From assembly GCA_024692105.1 (NCBI GenBank), contig JAILMZ010000038.1, forward strand, positions 1 to 7,618: 7,618 bases of DNA, given 5' to 3'. The notes under the pieces are model-generated. The model saw only the letters and a list, made by a program, of their open reading frames with translations. It did not search any database and had not been told where the DNA came from. How positions within the stretch are numbered: position 1 is the stretch's first letter; every line of letters starts with the position of its first letter. Made by a program: the position numbers and the translations under genes. Source of the DNA: Saccharofermentans sp. (lineage in GTDB: Bacteria; Bacillota_A; Clostridia; Saccharofermentanales; Saccharofermentanaceae). Positions 5,838 to 7,618 of this stretch are shown here, piece by piece.

Positions 5838-6947
5838 TCAGCGGATTATAAAGTACAACCCCAGCAGCACTGCCAGGAATAAGATGTTTACGACGGTAAA
5901 AGCTCCGATGTAACTGACGGACTTTTCTTTCGAGCGCGGGAGCGCCGCATGGAACTTGTATGTGATGAGGCTTGCCATGCTCGCGATGAGTGATCCAAGG
6001 CCGCCTAAGTTCGTGCCGATCACGAGTGCCTCTCTATTATCCGTGAACGCCGACAATAACAGCGCCGCAGGAACGTTGCTTATGACCTGCGATGCCGCAA
6101 CGGCCACGAGGACAGGAGATCTTCCGACGATGCCGGATACCCAGGTATTGACAACATCTATCCTGCCCATGTTCCCGACGAAAACGAAGAAGAACACAAA
6201 CGTGATGAGCAGGGTATAGTCGACACCCTTGAACGCCTTTCTGTCCATGATGAGCATGACGGCAGCAAGCACGCCCAGGGCAATAAGGAAGTGCAGCACT
6301 CTGAGCACGACCAGAAGGCTCAAGGCGAAAAGCGCGATGCATACCGCGACTTTAAGCGCGGAGATTTTTTCCTTTTTCGCCGGCTGTTCGTGCGTGATCT
6401 TCATGTCTTTGCACAGCACGAAAACAGCCGCCGTGACAAGTGCGAGCGAGCACAAGGAGAAAGGGAGCATCAGCAGGGTAAAATGCCCGATCTCCATGTT
6501 GTAGTGAGTGAACAGAAATATGTTCTGGGGATTTCCGATCGGAGTCTGCATGCTGCCGAGGTTGGTCGCGACGGTCATCAGGATCAATGTGAAGGTCAGA
6601 GTCTTCCTGTCTTCGAACGTCTTCATCAGCGCGATGGCAAAAGGTACAAGAGTGACCAGCGTGACATCGTTGGTCAGTATCATCCCCAGAAAGAACGCAA
6701 GCCATACGAGTATGAGCGATACGAGCCTGGATGAGTGTACTTTGGATAAAAGTTTGTTGGTCAGCGTGTCGAACACTCCGAGTATGACCAGTTCTGATAC
6801 GACGAGCATCATGCAGAAGAGGATCGCGAGCACTCTGAAGTCGATGTATCCGATGTACTCCATATCCGGATGCACAACAAAACAGGATACTATTGCAAGT
6901 ATCCCTGAGATGAATAATACCGGATCTTTTTTGAATCGTTCCAACAT
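5838..6947 (-). CDS. ArsB/NhaD/SLC13-type (IT superfamily) anion permease
   Basis: This is an integral membrane transporter of 369 aa with about ten to eleven hydrophobic segments. It shows the two inverted halves typical of the ion transporter superfamily (citrate, dicarboxylate, arsenite or Na+/H+ type). Half one has LTNDVTLVTLVPF (91-103) and ATNLGSMQTPIGNPQN (127-142). Half two has SQVISNVPAALLLSAF (286-301) and GTNLGGLGSLIASMASLI (311-328). The paired TND / SNVP and TNLG motifs form the substrate and cation site in this superfamily. It is somewhat shorter than the usual 400-430 aa. The substrate cannot be decided; YbiR-like members are also uncharacterised. No ars genes are nearby. The start is uncertain: ATG 6947 is used, with TTG 6953 two codons upstream, and neither has a Shine-Dalgarno sequence. 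The gene is divergent from the 84-aa gene and shares its 143-bp intergenic region. Confidence 0.88.
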   Translation of the reverse strand: MLERFKKDPVLFISGILAIVSCFVVHPDMEYIGYIDFRVLAILFCMMLVVSELVILGVFDTLTNKLLSKVHSSRLVSLILVWLAFFLGMILTNDVTLVTLVPFAIALMKTFEDRKTLTFTLILMTVATNLGSMQTPIGNPQNIFLFTHYNMEIGHFTLLMLPFSLCSLALVTAAVFVLCKDMKITHEQPAKKEKISALKVAVCIALFALSLLVVLRVLHFLIALGVLAAVMLIMDRKAFKGVDYTLLITFVFFFVFVGNMGRIDVVNTWVSGIVGRSPVLVAVAASQVISNVPAALLLSAFTDNREALVIGTNLGGLGSLIASMASLITYKFHAALPRSKEKSVSYIGAFTVVNILFLAVLLGLYFIIR

Positions 6948-6956
6948 AGCCAACAG

Positions 6957-6985
6957 ATTTTATTACTCATTCTGCAGATTCGCAA
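6957..6985 (-). promoter_or_regulatory. candidate promoter of the permease, very close to its start codon
   Basis: On the minus strand, TTGCGA (6985-6980) and TAAAAT (6962-6957) are 17 bp apart. The ATG at 6947 is only nine bases after the -10, so transcription would begin at or just before the start codon. This agrees with the absence of a ribosome binding site but remains a guess. Confidence 0.35.
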
Positions 6986-7007
6986 CTGAGAATTTGCACG
7001 ATTACAG

Positions 7008-7036
7008 TTGACATAGTAGCAAATGCATACTATTAT
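7008..7036 (+). promoter_or_regulatory. near-consensus promoter of the 84-aa membrane protein gene
   Basis: TTGACA (7008-7013), a 17-bp spacer (7014-7030) and TATTAT (7031-7036) match the promoter at 1399-1427, with only two base changes over 30 bases. Those changes fall in the spacer between half-sites, not in the hexamers or half-sites. Confidence 0.88.
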
Positions 7037-7048
7037 ACGGCCGTAGTA
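7013..7048 (+). promoter_or_regulatory. putative operator: second copy of the three-half-site array
   Basis: ATAGTA (7013-7018), TACTAT (7028-7033) and GTAGTA (7043-7048) repeat the 15-bp spacing seen at 1404-1439. The flanking bases between the second and third half-sites differ strongly from the first copy, while the half-sites are kept apart from one change. That is the pattern expected of selected protein contacts. Confidence 0.65.
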
Positions 7049-7060
7049 AGTAATAAATCG

Positions 7061-7076
7061 CAACTAACTAACTAAC
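7061..7076 (+). repeat. TAAC repeat in the 5' leader of the 84-aa gene
   Basis: CAACTAACTAACTAAC carries one more TAAC unit than the counterpart at 1452-1463 and runs directly into the AGAAGGA ribosome binding site (7077-7083). In the other leader ten bases separate the two elements. Confidence 0.55.
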
Positions 7077-7090
7077 AGAAGGAACCACAA

Positions 7091-7345
7091 ATGGACGTAT
7101 ATACAGATTATTTCATGATGTTATTGGAGCAGGCCGCTGTCGGCGTAGTCTCGATCCTGGTCATAGGTTCGATGGTGCTCTTTGTAATAGACGGCATCAA
7201 AGCCAAGAAGGAGAAGCGCAAGCGTAAGCTCTGGATCACGATAGCATTCGTGATCTCGCTGATCATAACCGTACTATTCTTTATCGGAGTTGCGCTTATA
7301 GTGCTCGCATTGATCATGTATCCGCTCTTATATGCTTTCGCCTGA
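7091..7345 (+). CDS. small membrane protein, 84 aa, paralogue of the 92-aa protein at 1486
   Basis: This small membrane protein has no recognised function. It opens with MDVYTD and LEQA, has a first helix at about 15-33, the basic loop DGIKAKKEKRKRK (34-46) that should face the cytoplasm, and a hydrophobic second half (about 48-82) ending in YAFA. The first 46 residues share about 27 identities with the 92-aa protein. Conservation is strongest at MDxYTD, LEQA, VLF and the DGIKAKKE-x-RKRK loop, so the loop and N-terminus are the likely functional parts. AGAAGGA (7077-7083) is the ribosome binding site. It appears monocistronic: the next gene on the right is convergent and overlaps its 3' end by 18 bases. 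The near-identical regulatory region implies that it is expressed together with the 92-aa protein. Confidence 0.82.
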   Translation: MDVYTDYFMMLLEQAAVGVVSILVIGSMVLFVIDGIKAKKEKRKRKLWITIAFVISLIITVLFFIGVALIVLALIMYPLLYAFA

Positions 7346-7618
7346 CCCTTGTGAAGATCCGTTTGACTTATAGTCGCGCTTGAATTGATACATCCTGTCA
7401 TCAGCTTCCTTCATGGATGTTACGATATTATTGGTCTCCCAGCCGAGCAGCTCCGAGATACCGAGGCTCGCATGGACAGGGTAGGGCTTGCCGGAATTCT
7501 TTGACACCTCATCCATCTTAGCAAGGAATTCAGATGTGAATTCTTCGGCACGATCCAGCTTCTCTGATACAAGGACTGCAGAGAATTCGTCGCCGCCGAA
7601 CCTGGCGCAGAACTCGTC
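7328..7618 (-). CDS. GGDEF-domain protein (diguanylate cyclase), C-terminal fragment
   Basis: The visible 96 residues are the C-terminal part of a GGDEF domain, which makes cyclic di-GMP from two GTP. The signature ARFGGDEFSAVL is present, with GGDEF encoded at 7597-7583. It is followed by the later family features HASLGIS and EADDRMYQFKRDYK near the end. The intact GGDEF supports catalytic activity. The inhibitory-site Asp that normally lies five residues before GGDEF (RxxD) is Glu here; the Arg falls outside the window. The protein ends with a short polar tail rich in Ser and Gly. The N-terminal sensory part lies beyond base 7618. Its 3' end overlaps the 84-aa gene by 18 bases in convergent orientation. 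Any functional link with the small membrane proteins is unknown. Confidence 0.9.
   Translation of the reverse strand, partial: DEFCARFGGDEFSAVLVSEKLDRAEEFTSEFLAKMDEVSKNSGKPYPVHASLGISELLGWETNNIVTSMKEADDRMYQFKRDYKSNGSSQGSGESI

Noticed and set aside
5829..5850. Bidirectional terminator between the convergent zinc-ribbon and permease genes
   Set aside because: Only an 8-bp palindrome CTGATCAG is present, its extended arms mismatch, and no T-run follows on either strand.
6037..6734. Open frames on both strands within the permease gene
   Set aside because: They are shadows of the permease frame, which has all family motifs; the alternatives show no domain and no ribosome binding site.

Overview
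The window looks like chromosomal DNA from a Gram-positive gut or rumen bacterium of the Clostridia (Bacillota). The evidence is strong AGGAGG-type ribosome binding sites, sigma-A-like promoters, moderate GC by eye, many small membrane proteins without recognisable names, an XRE regulator with a TPR-like tail, a Tim44-like zinc-ribbon protein and a GGDEF protein. The family cannot be fixed from the sequence alone.

Layout: (1) 1-624 is the 3' part of a CE1/LpqC-type serine esterase. (2) 667-1335 encodes an unrecognised two-helix membrane protein and ends in a clear terminator at 1362-1394. (3) 1399-2257 is a two-gene operon: a 92-aa small membrane protein, then a 157-aa four-helix membrane protein. 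(4) 2386-4082 is a second two-gene operon with ATGA overlap: a bitopic-ended membrane protein with an external domain, then an XRE-type regulator with TPR-like repeats. (5) 4083-4541 is noncoding and carries a 73-bp tandem repeat, about 3.5 copies, rich in ATCCGC/GCGGAT dyads. (6) 4542-5831 encodes a membrane protein with two zinc ribbons and a Tim44-like domain. (7) 5838-6947 on the minus strand is an ArsB/SLC13-type anion permease. (8) 7091-7345 is a paralogue of the 92-aa protein. (9) 7328-7618 on the minus strand is the C-terminal end of a diguanylate cyclase.

The most striking signal is regulatory. The two paralogous small membrane protein genes, about 5.6 kb apart, have almost identical promoters (TTGACA, 17 bp, TATTAT). 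In each, three alternating half-sites (ATAGTA, TACTAT, ATAGTA/GTAGTA) start exactly 15 bp apart across the promoter. Both leaders also carry a short TAAC tandem repeat before the ribosome binding site. This points to a small regulon controlled by an unidentified repressor or activator. The XRE regulator between the two loci is a candidate, but nothing in the sequence proves it.

A reasonable but unproven picture is an accessory envelope-associated region: small membrane proteins under one shared switch, a membrane-sensor/XRE pair, and a membrane zinc-ribbon protein. No mobile element, RNA gene or CRISPR array was found.
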